Source of the DNA: Psoroptes ovis
Taxonomy: Eukaryota; Arthropoda; Arachnida; Sarcoptiformes; Psoroptidae
Assembly: GCA_002943765.1 (NCBI GenBank)
Contig: PQWQ01000005.1
Location: 1,798,001 to 1,862,000 of the forward strand
Reading direction: 5' to 3'
DNA: 64,000 nucleotides
The position numbers were made by a program, and so were the translations under genes. Positions 49,747 to 61,617 of this stretch are shown piece by piece. The notes under the pieces are model-generated. The model searched no databases. It was not told where the DNA came from and saw only the letters and a list, made by a program, of their open reading frames with translations. Every line of letters begins with the position of its first letter. The stretch's first letter is position 1.

Positions 49747-50280
49747 ATGGTTTTACCGTTTATCAAATTGTTTATGTTATCAACGATAACCACAATGGTC
49801 GAATCAACTGGCTCAACGCTAGTTTTGCCCGCCATCATCAACCCGAATGACCAAATAACTGCCGAAAATCAAACCAAAATATCCAAAGCTTTTTGGGATG
49901 AAATATCAAAACCAAACACCGATGAATTTAAACAATGTGAATTTCAAATCAAAGGTGCTGAATGGACATGTTGGCTAGAGCCGAAACAAAAATATAATTT
50001 ACCACCAATACATTTAGAATGGCCGCAACAATGGAATACATGTTGTGCAAGTTATGAATGGGAACAATGTTTACAAAATATAATGATCGATGAAAAAATA
50101 TGTCAACATCAAAGTGTTAAAGATTATTTCGATCGAATACATCGACATTTATTACAAGGTTGTCATTTGTGGCCAATTAATAGTGAAAAATGTGAAAATA
50201 ATGGTACGATTAATATTTTTAATAATAATTATCATTATATTTTATTATTATCATTATCATTGTTATTGTATTTAATGTAA
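49747..50280 (+). CDS. Small secreted Cys-rich protein, probably GPI-anchored; family unknown
   Basis: 177 aa, single exon, ATG 49747. An N-terminal hydrophobic segment (residues 3-17) fits a signal peptide. The ectodomain carries eight Cys: one in K-Q-C-E-F, one in W-T-C-W, a C-C pair in N-T-C-C-A-S-Y-E-W-E-Q-C, then K-I-C, G-C-H and K-C-E. It also has a high Trp content. The end is a 16-residue hydrophobic tail without basic residues after Asn/Tyr/His, suited to GPI attachment. It contains N-Q-T and N-G-T glycosylation sequons. I do not recognise the family. The Cys/Trp pattern looks like a small disulfide-rich surface domain. Confidence 0.75.
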   Translation: MVLPFIKLFMLSTITTMVESTGSTLVLPAIINPNDQITAENQTKISKAFWDEISKPNTDEFKQCEFQIKGAEWTCWLEPKQKYNLPPIHLEWPQQWNTCCASYEWEQCLQNIMIDEKICQHQSVKDYFDRIHRHLLQGCHLWPINSEKCENNGTINIFNNNYHYILLLSLSLLLYLM

Positions 50281-50643
50281 ATGATCAAGCGATCATAGAA
50301 CAATATTCATTTATTTCAATTGAATAAAATTCAAATTTTTTTGTAATTATAATTGAATTTTTTGAATTTAGACGAAAAAAAAATGTCAAATCATCATCAT
50401 ATTTTGATTATTTCCACTGAATTAGGTGGTTTGAATAAATATTCATTCAAAATTATTTGGAATAATTCAATGCCAATGAATGATCGATTGAAATTTGAAT
50501 AAAATTTCAATTCCGAATTTCTCCAGAAATGATCTTTTAAATGATTAATATTTTAATTAACTGATTAACAAATCAACTCAATTGCTGTGAAGCCTGTAGA
50601 TTCTATACATGTATTCGCATTGATAATTATCTGGAAATCAATA

Positions 50644-51447
50644 ATGAAATTTCCCACACAATCACTATTGAATATTATCCACTTTGATCATCAACAATTA
50701 AAATCTGTGGAAAATTTTTTCAATTTTCTATTATGTCATAGTTGTTGGTGTTCATTCGCTATCGGTGCCATATTACTGGTGATTGGTATTGTATTGATAT
50801 TAAATCTGATTCATTCAATTCATTATAATTTAATCATCGGTACAGGTAAGTGATGTCATCTTTAAATCGATTGATAATAAAATTAATTATAATTTCATTC
50901 ACAAACATATACAGGAATATTTTTCATAGCATTAGCATCAATATTAATGATGATATCACCACTAATTATGTTAATTGAATTCGCTGGACAACAGAAAAAA
51001 TTATCATCATCATCACCACAATCAACAAATGAAACAATGCAATCAACAGATAATAATAATCAACGAAGAAATGTACGACGATCATTTTCATTTAGAAATC
51101 AATCATTAAATCATCAACAGGCAACAATATCAACATCGCCGTCTGGTGTTCGCCAATCATATTTAAATACAAATAATCATAATGATGAAGATGATTTACC
51201 AAATTATGCTGATCTGCATAAACATGGTACAATACCGATACGATATATCAATAATAATAATGATGATGATAATAATCAACGAATGGAACAACAATCATCG
51301 AATACAACAACAGATAATCAATCACAATCACAACCACCACCAACATATAATGAAATAATATCAAGACAACAACAACAACAACAGCAAACTATTGATACGA
51401 TTGCAACGATTGAACCATCACAAATAATTAATATGATGATAATTTGA
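50644..51447 (+). CDS. Two-pass membrane protein with cytosolic PPxY motif, two exons
   Basis: Exons 50644..50845 and 50915..51447 (69-nt intron, in phase) give 244 aa. ATG 50644 is used because the upstream part of the frame has no ATG. Two adjacent hydrophobic helices (about 35-57 and 62-88) are followed by a ~150-residue polar tail rich in Ser, Asn and Gln. The tail has L-P-N-Y-A-D-L and P-P-P-T-Y-N-E, the latter a PPxY site of the kind bound by WW domains of Nedd4-type ubiquitin ligases. The layout (short N-terminus, two helices, PPxY tail) is common in small adaptor and tetraspan-like proteins, but no family is recognised. It lies about 360 bp after the Cys-rich gene on the same strand. 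Confidence 0.75.
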
Positions 51448-54400
51448 TGATGGTTATGTGATACAATGTTTAATTAAATGAATCGAATTGTTAATTAAAA
51501 TTAAGATTCCAATTGAATCGAGTTCTGATCGGGGCGATCATATATTTTCAAGTCATAAATCATGATTACAATAGTTTTGATTATTCTTTGAATTCTGGAA
51601 TTTCATTTATTATCATTGGAATTCTCTCTATTCATCACATGTATTCATAATAATTTTGACTAAACGAAATTATTCATCAAATTAAGAGGCTTCATCCATT
51701 TCTATTAAACATATGGCATTAAAAAGTGTAATAAAATTGTTTTAATCAATAATAATCAAGGCATTTGTACAACAATTTCGATAATTTCATGCGATTTACA
51801 GCTTATATTACATCAATCATTGCAATTCAGCAATGATTTCAATAAATTCTTTGAAAATCAATTGATGAATCAATTATTTGATTCCTTTACCATCAATAGG
51901 AATAATTTATCAACAATTTCATACAAAATTCTGGCCCAGATTTCAAGGCATTCCAATTACTCCCGAATATCCTTGAAATCGTAATAATTCTTAGGCAATA
52001 AAAATCATTGCTGCTGCTACAATAGATCATTCTCGTGGCTGTGGTTATGGTGATTTGTATTTGCTCGAGATTCTGTGCTAAAACGAAATGAAAACAAACA
52101 AATTGTAGCAAAATTTAATGGCCAAAAAAAATGAAAATAATTGATTTACTTACCCGTAGTACAGTTAATTGATTGTTTCAATTCAATTATGCTTTATTTT
52201 GCAATGATTGAATTTGGACAAAATAAACAACCGAAAAAATGTAACAACAAATCGATTTTCAAAATCAAACAAAAAAAACAAAAAACGGAAAATAATTTAC
52301 TTTTCAAGGTCTCTCTTCAAATCTCTCTTGTGATGAATAACATTGAAAAAATCGAAGAGATTTTGACCATGTTTTTTAATAAAATGTCAACAAATATGTA
52401 AACAATTATAGACAATAACAACAACAACAACAACAACTCAATATTTCATTGTGAAATATGGTTTGTTTTCCAACAATGTTAACATGATTGATTCACAATT
52501 ATAACGGCCAACAATTATTACGGTTGAGGACTTCAACGAAAAAAAAAAAAAAAGAAATTTCCATTTCAATCAACAATCGATCACAATCGAGCAAGCAATT
52601 TATCAATCAATCAATTGACAATGAATTCATCAACAATCGATCGGTCATCGATCGATCCATTTAATATTTATTATCTTGAAAATAACTCGATTTGACAATC
52701 AATATAGAATCGTGATCAAATCGATTATTTAATCAAATTATTGATGAATCATTTGATTGTGGTCTATCGATTAATTGATCCTGATCTGAAGTAAAACTTG
52801 TGGAAAAACAATGGCAACAACTATCAATAATTTCAAATGGTTCAACTTTTCAAAATATCAACAATTTCAATCTTGATTGATTGACTAATTGGTTAATGAA
52901 TGTCAACAAAAAGCTTTGAAAATTTCGAATGAAAAACTAATGATAATAATCATAATCAATGATACTTCAATTATACTTTTAATGAGACAAACCTTGAAAA
53001 ACTTTCCATTTTTTGATTTTCTGGTCGTTAAATCATTCATTTTGCCGCCGTGTTGTTGGTTGCAGTGTTTGTCTTGTCGTCTTGTATAATTATCATTGAT
53101 TCATCAATGCTTCCAATGTTGATATATTCATATTCATTATATTCATTGATATATTCACAAATGAATTTACTCGTCGATTGTTTTCAATTATTTTTGGCAT
53201 AAAACTTCAAAATGACAACAAAATAATGAATAACACACAAGTGAACAAACGTCAGTCAATTGATGATGGTGTATGGCAGTGTTTTCAATGTGTGGGTAAC
53301 CATGAGCCAGCCTTTGTATGTTTCAGCCATGCAAATACCAAACAAAACACAAACAAACAGGCAAAATCAAAGATGAACGGCGCCGACGTTGCCGTTGAAC
53401 ATTGATTTCATCGTCGTTTTTTCGATTCAATGTTTTCATGTGTATTTTAATTCAATTTATTTGTGTATGTGTCTGTCTGTCATTTCGAAAACACAAAGCA
53501 ACAATCAATGATTTAGGATGATGATGATGATGATGGTGTTGATGATTCAAATATCACAGACAATTTTCGGGTATAATATAGCATTTGTATTATCATCATC
53601 ATTAATTGATCATTGTCATTATAATTATCATTATCATTACGTTTGTATACAATTTAATATCATTTAAATGTGTGATATTTTTGCATTTTTAAATTTAAAT
53701 TTTTCCATTTATTATTTTTGTGATTGTTTGACAATTTAAATTTTTTTTACGAATGTGTATTAATCACCATTAATTCAACAGTTACACCACCACCGACAAC
53801 TGTATTATCGACTTCACCGTCAACTGCACCATTAACACAATTATCAACTGCATCATTTGCTTAATAATCAAGTGCATCATTGACTTCACCATTAACTTCG
53901 CTGTTTACTGTATCATCAACTGCATCAACAAGACCACCTTCACCGCCAACATCGCAGCCGACAACAGAACCTTAAGAAATTTGTGTCTTTCAAAAAATTG
54001 AATAATTTATTCATTCTTCATAATTCTCAATTAGTTGTGATTTTGAATTTTTTTCTTTGATTGCATTCGTTTTGGGATGTAATTAGAATAAATTGTTCAA
54101 AGATATTCAAAGATTTACCCTAATTTAATTTGTGATCGTTTTTGAGCTGATGATTATTTTAAGAAAGCTTCAAATTAAAAATTCTTCAATCGAATCGAAT
54201 CATCATCAGCAGCATCTTCGATGCTTTGAAGGGTTATGAGGTCATCTTATTACAAAAAAAAACTTGATTATTTACTAGTGAATGAGAGAGTAAGTATTTT
54301 CATTGATAAATTGTAATACCTGATGACTAATGCGTGTTTTCTTATATTGCTGAAGGTAATATTTATTTGTTTCTACATTGCTCTGACATCATTCATTTCC

Positions 54401-57400
54401 CACCTGTGCGCAACAATCAATTGAAATTAATCAATCATTTAGTGATCAGCGGTAAATTGATTCAAAATTAATCCAGATAAATAATTTGAGTTAAACATGG
54501 AAATTTTATTTAATTCAATTTGATTCAATCTGCCATAGTTTGTAATTATGATCAATGAAAGGCTATACATATCGCGGTTGAGAGATGAAATTGGAGTCAA
54601 ATTATCAATAATCAATCATCGAATGAATAACATGAACCAAAATCAAATTATCATCGAAAATTGATTCAAAATTCAAATCAATTCAATCGGTGTTAATGTT
54701 TTTTCGAAATATTTCAACATCAACTACTTCGGCTACGGCAACAACTTATGATTTGTTTCGTTTCATCTGTAAAAATCGATCGAAGAGAGAAACTGGTAAA
54801 TCAATATTTAGATGATAATTTTTCAATCTTCAACCTCTTCAAACCGATCCAGCCAGCCAACCTTACCTTGCCAATCCATCTATCTCTCCATAATCTAACC
54901 GTTTAAAGATAAAAATATTCAAATTTCTCATTTCATTCGCATTTCAAGTAACTAAATTTAATTTTTTCCGTTCGAACGCTCGGCCGTTCGTATGATCGTT
55001 ATTTACCATCAGCGTGATTATCGAATCGATTCAAATTGGTTAAAACTGCTGGTAAACAGCAGCAGCAACAGCTACGATTTTGCTGCTATTTTTACCATGT
55101 ATCGGGTCCGCTCATTCGCTCATTACTACCAGAAATTAGTTGTTTGCATTTATACAAAAATAAACAGAAGATAATATCGTTAATAATAATAATAATTTTC
55201 CCCTCGATTTTCGAGTAAATTCAATTATCATCAATTACTTTTTGGTACTTTTACTTTTTTGTAAATACTTCGGTACCAAGATATTTTCCCCGTTCAAAGA
55301 TATTTTTATACCATTATTTTTCCCTACGATGATTGTTGATTGATTATTTGCTTTCTTTCTCTTTTCGACAGTTTTTTTTTGAACTTTTGAATACCTTTGA
55401 AGAGATGCCTTTGCCCGATACACCTTTGAAGAGATACCGTTAAAGATATGCTCAGCATAAACTGTGAATTTTAAATTGAAAATCATAATAAACACATCAG
55501 TATTTTCATCATCATCATCGAAGCCAATCAATTTTGTCGAATTTCATCGCCGATGCACGCGGATGTTTACAGTGAGATGTTTACACACTTACTCACTCTA
55601 TGTGTTGTTGTTGTTGTTACGTTTCTATTGATCATATCTGTGTTATCATCATTCAATCAATCAAGTAATTGAATTACTCAAGAAATTATTGAAGAAAAAA
55701 AAAGGTTTTTTTCCCCGACTAAGACATCATCGATACCCGAAACACTTACATCAAACATTTAGGCAACATCATCATCGTCATTCGGCAGCATCACCATCAC
55801 CATCATCGCTTATTATTGTTCATTTATTCATATTTCGATTGATAAATGTCTTCATTAATATTCATTTTGCATCGATTTTTCAATTGAGACGATAATAATG
55901 GAAAAAAAATAGTGATATGATAATTGAACGATTTACCATATGTGTCAGTGGTTGATGTTGAATTCATCAATGAAGATTTTGAGTGGATGTATTGATGTTT
56001 TGATGTCACATCAAGTGTGTTAGTGTGTCTGTGTGCTCATATTTCTTAGCGTTATATGCATATCTTGAAACCTTTTGAAACATTTCAAATTCATGATTGA
56101 ATCGACGATAATTCATTCATTTATTATGTCTCAGGATCCATTGTTTGATTGGCTCAAATGTTTTATTCATCATTTCAATTGAATCAATTATATCATATCA
56201 TATCACATCGTCCATAATTCATATTTTCACGTTGAATGATAAAACTTTTATCTTCACTGAAAAAAAAATATTGATAACAACATTATCATTGACAACAACA
56301 GCAGCAACAGCACCAACAACGATAACGGCATATCAATGTTTTCGATATCAAACAATTATTGATCATTTGTGGTTGATGAGTGTGTGTTTGTACTCTGTGA
56401 TATATGAATTTTTATGATAGTTTATGGTGTGTATGACTGTGCCTGTGTACCATGGTACACAATCCTTCAAATTTTCACAAACACACACACTCACATGATG
56501 CTTTGACATGAAAATTTGCATTGTTTTTCATTAGTTTGAGTTCCGTAGTGCAACAACAACAACAGCATTGAACAACATCAGCGACAATTGAGTCAAAAAT
56601 TTAAAACAAAAATCAAATCAAATATCCGACCAACCAATCATTGTTGTTGTCATCGTATGCATTACAAATCTGTAAATATTTGTTTGATTTGATTTGATTG
56701 TTCGTCAATGACAACAAACAAATGTAAACAATTTCTGTGATTTTCTATGGTTTTTTTTTCATTTCCATTGTTTTTCCGATCTGCCAATGATATTTCAAAT
56801 TTCGAAAATTTTTGGGAAATTTGAAGTCAAGAACAAATCAAACCGACGAAAACAAAGCAGGCAGAAACTAAATCAATTCAAAATCAAATCGAATCAAAAT
56901 CAATTAATTTAATCTTGATCAATTCAATTCAATTCAATCGTCGTTACCAATTGTAGATTGACATTTACTTGATTGTTTGATATTGTAGATCACTGATTAT
57001 ATGGCGCCCATGCATAGCGCCTGACGAATGTTAACGACGATTAATTAATTGTTTTTTTTTTGTATTTTCGTTTCTGTGTCTGTACAAAATAATAGAAAAT
57101 ACCATAGAAATTTGCATTTAATTTTTATAATAAATTATCAATAATTGTTTAACCAACGCCTTATTGATTTTTCATCGATTAATGAATAGATTGAAACCTA
57201 AATTGATTCAAAAACTAAAATTCAAATCAGTGAAATGCCACATCCAAAAATTAAATTCAAAAAATAATTCAAAAACAATCCAAATCAGTAAACAGTGAAC
57301 CATATCTGAATCAACATCCAAGTTAATGAATCATATTTTCTAAAATATTTGGTGAATCCAATCCATTTTCATTTCATTTGGTGATTTGTTTTTGATTCGG

Positions 57401-58333
57401 TTCGATGTAACAACAACAGTGATCAAAAATCATTGTGATATATGATACATCTGATGCGATTTGAGTATGATTCATCGACATTGATTTGTGTGTGTTTGTT
57501 TGTTAGTGTCACCGGAAAATTTCTTCGAATTAATTGATCTCATCATCATCATTTAAATCATAAGAAATCATTGATTATAAGAAATTTATCATTTAAATGT
57601 TTATTTTTATACGTACATGCATATGTTACTTTGTGTGTTTGTTTGTCTATCTGTATCTGTCACCAAATATCCGTCTATGATTAACTAAACAACTAACTAA
57701 CTAGCAATTTTCGATTGTTTCTTGATGATAATCTTTCACCGATAATAATTATTGATTATAGTAGCGACGACGATAATCAACGAGCATTTGATGATAATCA
57801 AATGATTATCGCAAAGAAAGAAAAATATTGCCATTTTACGATTGGATATAAATATAAATAAATGTGTTTAATTTCATTGGCGTCAATCATATATCACACA
57901 CATATATATGCAGAGACGATAATAAACGACAATAATAATCAATTTAATGATTACTTTTGAGAATATATTCATTGTTTCTACGATATTTGTCATTAATATT
58001 GATATATTTACGATTGATTGATCGACCACTTGAAACAATTGTGCCGATACATAAATATTAAATGTGAATTTTTAAAAGTGAGTTTGATCGTATGATGGTT
58101 GTATGAGTGTGTCTGTAGATTGAAGTATTGAAGCATTTAAAATATTGAAAATATCAAACCAAATCAACACCCAACCAACAGTCAGTCAAACGATAATTAA
58201 TAATCGATTGTTTCGAAAATTGTCATGATTTAATTTTTTTTCCTGGATATCATTTAATTGAAGAGAGATCAACTGATTGTTTCAATCATCCACACTCGTA
58301 AAACATATCCGCAATTAAATATCCGAAACAACA
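51448..58333. other. Large intergenic region with decayed or untranslated elements
   Basis: About 6.9 kb. No supportable gene except the broken Ser/Thr/Pro frame at 53781-53975. A less AT-rich pyrimidine/CCAGCC-rich block at about 54830-55150, with a CGAACG...CGTTCG inverted repeat near 54974, may be a non-coding first exon of the gene at 58334 (inference). A weak ~29-bp tandem duplication (ACCTTTGAAGAGAT...) lies at about 55390-55440. Confidence 0.5.
53781..53975 (+). pseudogene. Ser/Thr/Pro-rich (mucin-like) reading frame broken by two adjacent stop codons
   Basis: The sequence can be read as 64 codons rich in Thr, Ser and Pro, preceded by an AG acceptor-like site (TTCAACAG) and ended by TAA at 53973. 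Two consecutive in-frame TAA codons at 53862-53867 interrupt it, but the same frame and the same amino-acid bias continue to the end. Imperfect TCAACTGCA(T/C)CA repeats underlie it. It looks like a decaying mucin-type repeat exon. A non-coding imperfect tandem repeat is the alternative. Confidence 0.35.
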
Positions 58334-60967
58334 ATGGCCAACGATGTATATCGTATAAATGAATTTGATGATGATACTAATAATCACATTAATAATAATC
58401 ATAACATTAATGGTGATGAACATATAGATAATAATGATGATAATTTCGAACATCACAATGGTAATCATCATTTCAATAATCATATCATTTCTAATGGTAC
58501 ATTAAACGGTGGTACATTAGTAAATTGTAATGGTAACGGTGTTGGCATTAATGGAAGTGGTGGTATGATTGTAAATAATTTAAGACAACGACAGCCTAAA
58601 CATCATCAGCATCAACAAAAAACTAAAAAATCATTACTATTAAATGGTATTAATGGTCATCATCATTATGATAATCATATCAATAATCATAAAAACAATA
58701 ATAATCATATAAATAAGAACAATAATTTGAACCTGAATCATATGAAAAATGACAATTCGATTGATAAAACAACAAATATGAATATGAATAATAATAATAA
58801 TTACAATTATCATAACCATAATCACAATCTTCATTTCAATCATAAATATCATAGTCATGCACCACATCAGCAGCACCAGCAGCAACATCTACACCATGAG
58901 CAACAACAACCAAATCATTTATTTAATAATATTCATCATAAAATTATAAATATTTCATCGAGTAATGGTGATGATAGTGATCAATCGATCACGGATGATG
59001 ATATTGATGACAATAGAATAAATGATAATCAAATTGATGTAACTGATAATTGTGTGAATTCAAATTCAACGATAATCGAAGATAATGATGATGATAACGA
59101 TGATTTCAATGATCACCATCAGCATCAGGAGCCACAAACAAATAACAATTCAAAATTCTTCATGGATAATCAATTAAATAATGATAAAATGATGATGAAT
59201 TTTAATAATATCAATAATAATGGTTGTTGCAATACAGCAAACAATACGAATCAACAACAAATGAAGAATGAATCACCAACAACGATCATCATCAATGGTG
59301 GTAAACAGCATACAACACCAATAACAACAACATTCGAATCCTTGAGGTCGAATACTGATCATAATAATGGTGATATTGATGGTGATACAATCAATATCAA
59401 TGATAATTCGATTGAATTGAATAATATAATCAATGATAATGATAATAACGATAATAATACAAATGAAAATATATCTAGTCTATTAACATTACGATCAAAT
59501 TTATCATCATTTCTATTATCGTTTACATTTTTATGTATTGGTGTTATATTTAATTTGACAGTGATCGGTATGTGATTGATTGATTCAATAATTGATTCAG
59601 AATTGTATTAATTGATTTTTAATCCGTATTTTGTAATTAGCAATCATACATGAACGTGTTCCATACAATACTGAAACATTACCAGATATTGCATTTGATT
59701 TATTGCCCAAATATGATTTAGCGCTGAATATATCTGAATATATAATAATGTTTATGAGTTTTTCATTGATCACAATGATCGTATGTCATCGTTATCGTTG
59801 GATAATATTTTGTCGTTTATTTATTATATTAGGACTGCTATACATATTTCGTGCCATTTGTATGTCTGTAACACAGATACCAGTATCGAATAAAGATTAT
59901 TATTGTTCACCACGTTTAAACAATATTGATCAATTAAATTATTGGGAATTAACGAAAATAATTGTATGGCGTATTTATTATTTATCCGTCGGTATGGGTC
60001 TTTCAATCAATGGCCATCATACATATTGTGGTGATTTCATATTTTCTGGTCATACTGTTATACTTGTTATTTGTGAGTATAATTTGTTTTCAATAATGAT
60101 TGTCGAATCAAAATTCCATCTAATTCATCATTAATTCATTCTTAATTCTTAGCTGATTTATTTCTTATACATTATTGGCTATCGAATCATCGTTATTTAT
60201 TATTTCGTATTCTTCACTATTTATCAAATATCCTTTGTGTTGTCGGCATCATATCCATATTGATTGCACGTGGACATTATTTGGTCGATATTGTATTGGC
60301 AATATTCATCAGTAAATTAATATTCTATCTTTACCATTTATTGTGTCAATATTCAATCGATGTATCATATCGACCACATGATGATCAACAACAACTACAG
60401 CGACTTGTAATTAATAACAACAATAATGATCAGAATTTAATCGTGAACAACCATGAAAATGAAGATGATGATACTGACCCTGACAATGATACCGGTAATT
60501 ATAATTCATCGGTAATAATCAATACAAATTTGAACAATTCAAACCATGCGAATACAAATGGTAATCATCATTTTACAAATAATTCGAATCATACGAATGG
60601 AACATTATCGAAAATTGATTCAAATCAATTCAAATCAATGATTGTAAATAATAATAACCATAATCATGATCATAAACAACCAAAAAATAAGAAATTCTTC
60701 AAATATTTACACCACCGACAGCCACCTAAACAACAACATCAGCAGCAGCACCACCACCACCATCAACCAACACATCATCAACAATATTATCCATTCAAAG
60801 CATGGTGGTATAAAATATTTATTTATTTTGAAAAAAATACCATAGAAAATCAAATACAGATCGTGAATACATTTGAATGGCCATGGTATTCATGTATGAA
60901 ACAAAACAATAATACGAAAAAGAATGATGAACATAAAAAGCAGCCATTAATGATGATGATTGTTTAA
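58334..60967 (+). CDS. Sphingomyelin synthase-family enzyme (SMS / CPE synthase-like) with long Asn/His-rich N-terminus, three exons
   Basis: Exons 58334..59567, 59641..60072 and 60153..60967 are in phase, giving 826 aa. The SMS family transfers a phosphocholine or phosphoethanolamine head group to ceramide in Golgi, plasma membrane or ER. Conserved blocks: H-E-R-V-P and L-P-D-I-A-F-D after the first membrane helix; R-A-I-C-M-S-V-T-Q-I-P; C-G-D-F-I-F-S-G-H-T (His549); and G-H-Y-L-V-D (His597, Asp601), which complete the H-H-D triad. S-Y-R-P-H follows the last helix, and F-E-W-P-W near the C-terminus also fits the family. Six helices are expected from about 390 to 625. Residues 1-390 are Asn/His/Asp-rich low complexity in place of a SAM domain, and the C-terminal region is also Asn/His-rich. 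The head-group donor cannot be decided from sequence. Confidence 0.93.
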
Positions 60968-61617
60968 TATCAATCGTATTGGGATCGAATATCGCTGATG
61001 ATGATCGATGTCTTTGAATATTTGATGAAAATATGAACAATGATATCGATGATTTAATAATGTTGTTGTTTGGTCCAATACCAAGGATTCAATAATTTTT
61101 AAGGGTTATAAAAGGGTTGAAATTGATTAATCAATTAATCAATGATTGTAATTATCATTGTATTGTCTGAGAATCAATTTTATTCTCATTCGTTGTTTAT
61201 AATTCATTGACAAATTTAATGCTTATAATTATGAATTTTGCCTGATAATTTTTTTTTTTTTTTTTTTTTTTTTTGGACAAACATTGATATGCCTTCTTTT
61301 ATTATCATTTTTTTCAAAGAATCGAATTGAATTAAATTATTTTTTTATCATTATCAACATTATTACACATACGAAAATAACCACCGGCACATTGAATTAC
61401 ACATTACCACATCTCGATACCCACACCTCTACCTGAGTTTATGGACATACATTCACATACATATATATCAATGGATTAATGAAACTATTATTTTTTTTTA
61501 ATGAATTTAAATTTGTTTTTTTTGCGAATAAAATTTATAAATTTTATTTTTATACAATTATTATTATTATTAATAATGAAAATTTCAAAAAAAAAAAAAA
61601 AAAAATTTCATCATCGA
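60968..61617. other. Intergenic spacer with long poly-T tract
   Basis: 650 bp between two convergent genes. It holds a run of 26 T (61249-61274) and a shorter poly-A near 61590. No gene. Confidence 0.6.
61249..61274. repeat. Poly-T homopolymer (26 nt)
   Basis: Uninterrupted T run seen directly. It may be a slippage product or the poly(A) tail remnant of a minus-strand retroinsertion, though no insert body is recognisable next to it. Confidence 0.85.

Noticed and set aside
55235..55531. Lys-rich frame, minus strand, 98 codons
   Set aside because: No ATG start, and built partly on a weak tandem duplication (ACCTTTGAAGAGAT). No domain seen.
58640..58888. Ile/Met-rich minus-strand frame
   Set aside because: Antisense of the Asn/His-rich N-terminus of the sphingolipid enzyme. 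Composition is explained by AAT/CAT codons.
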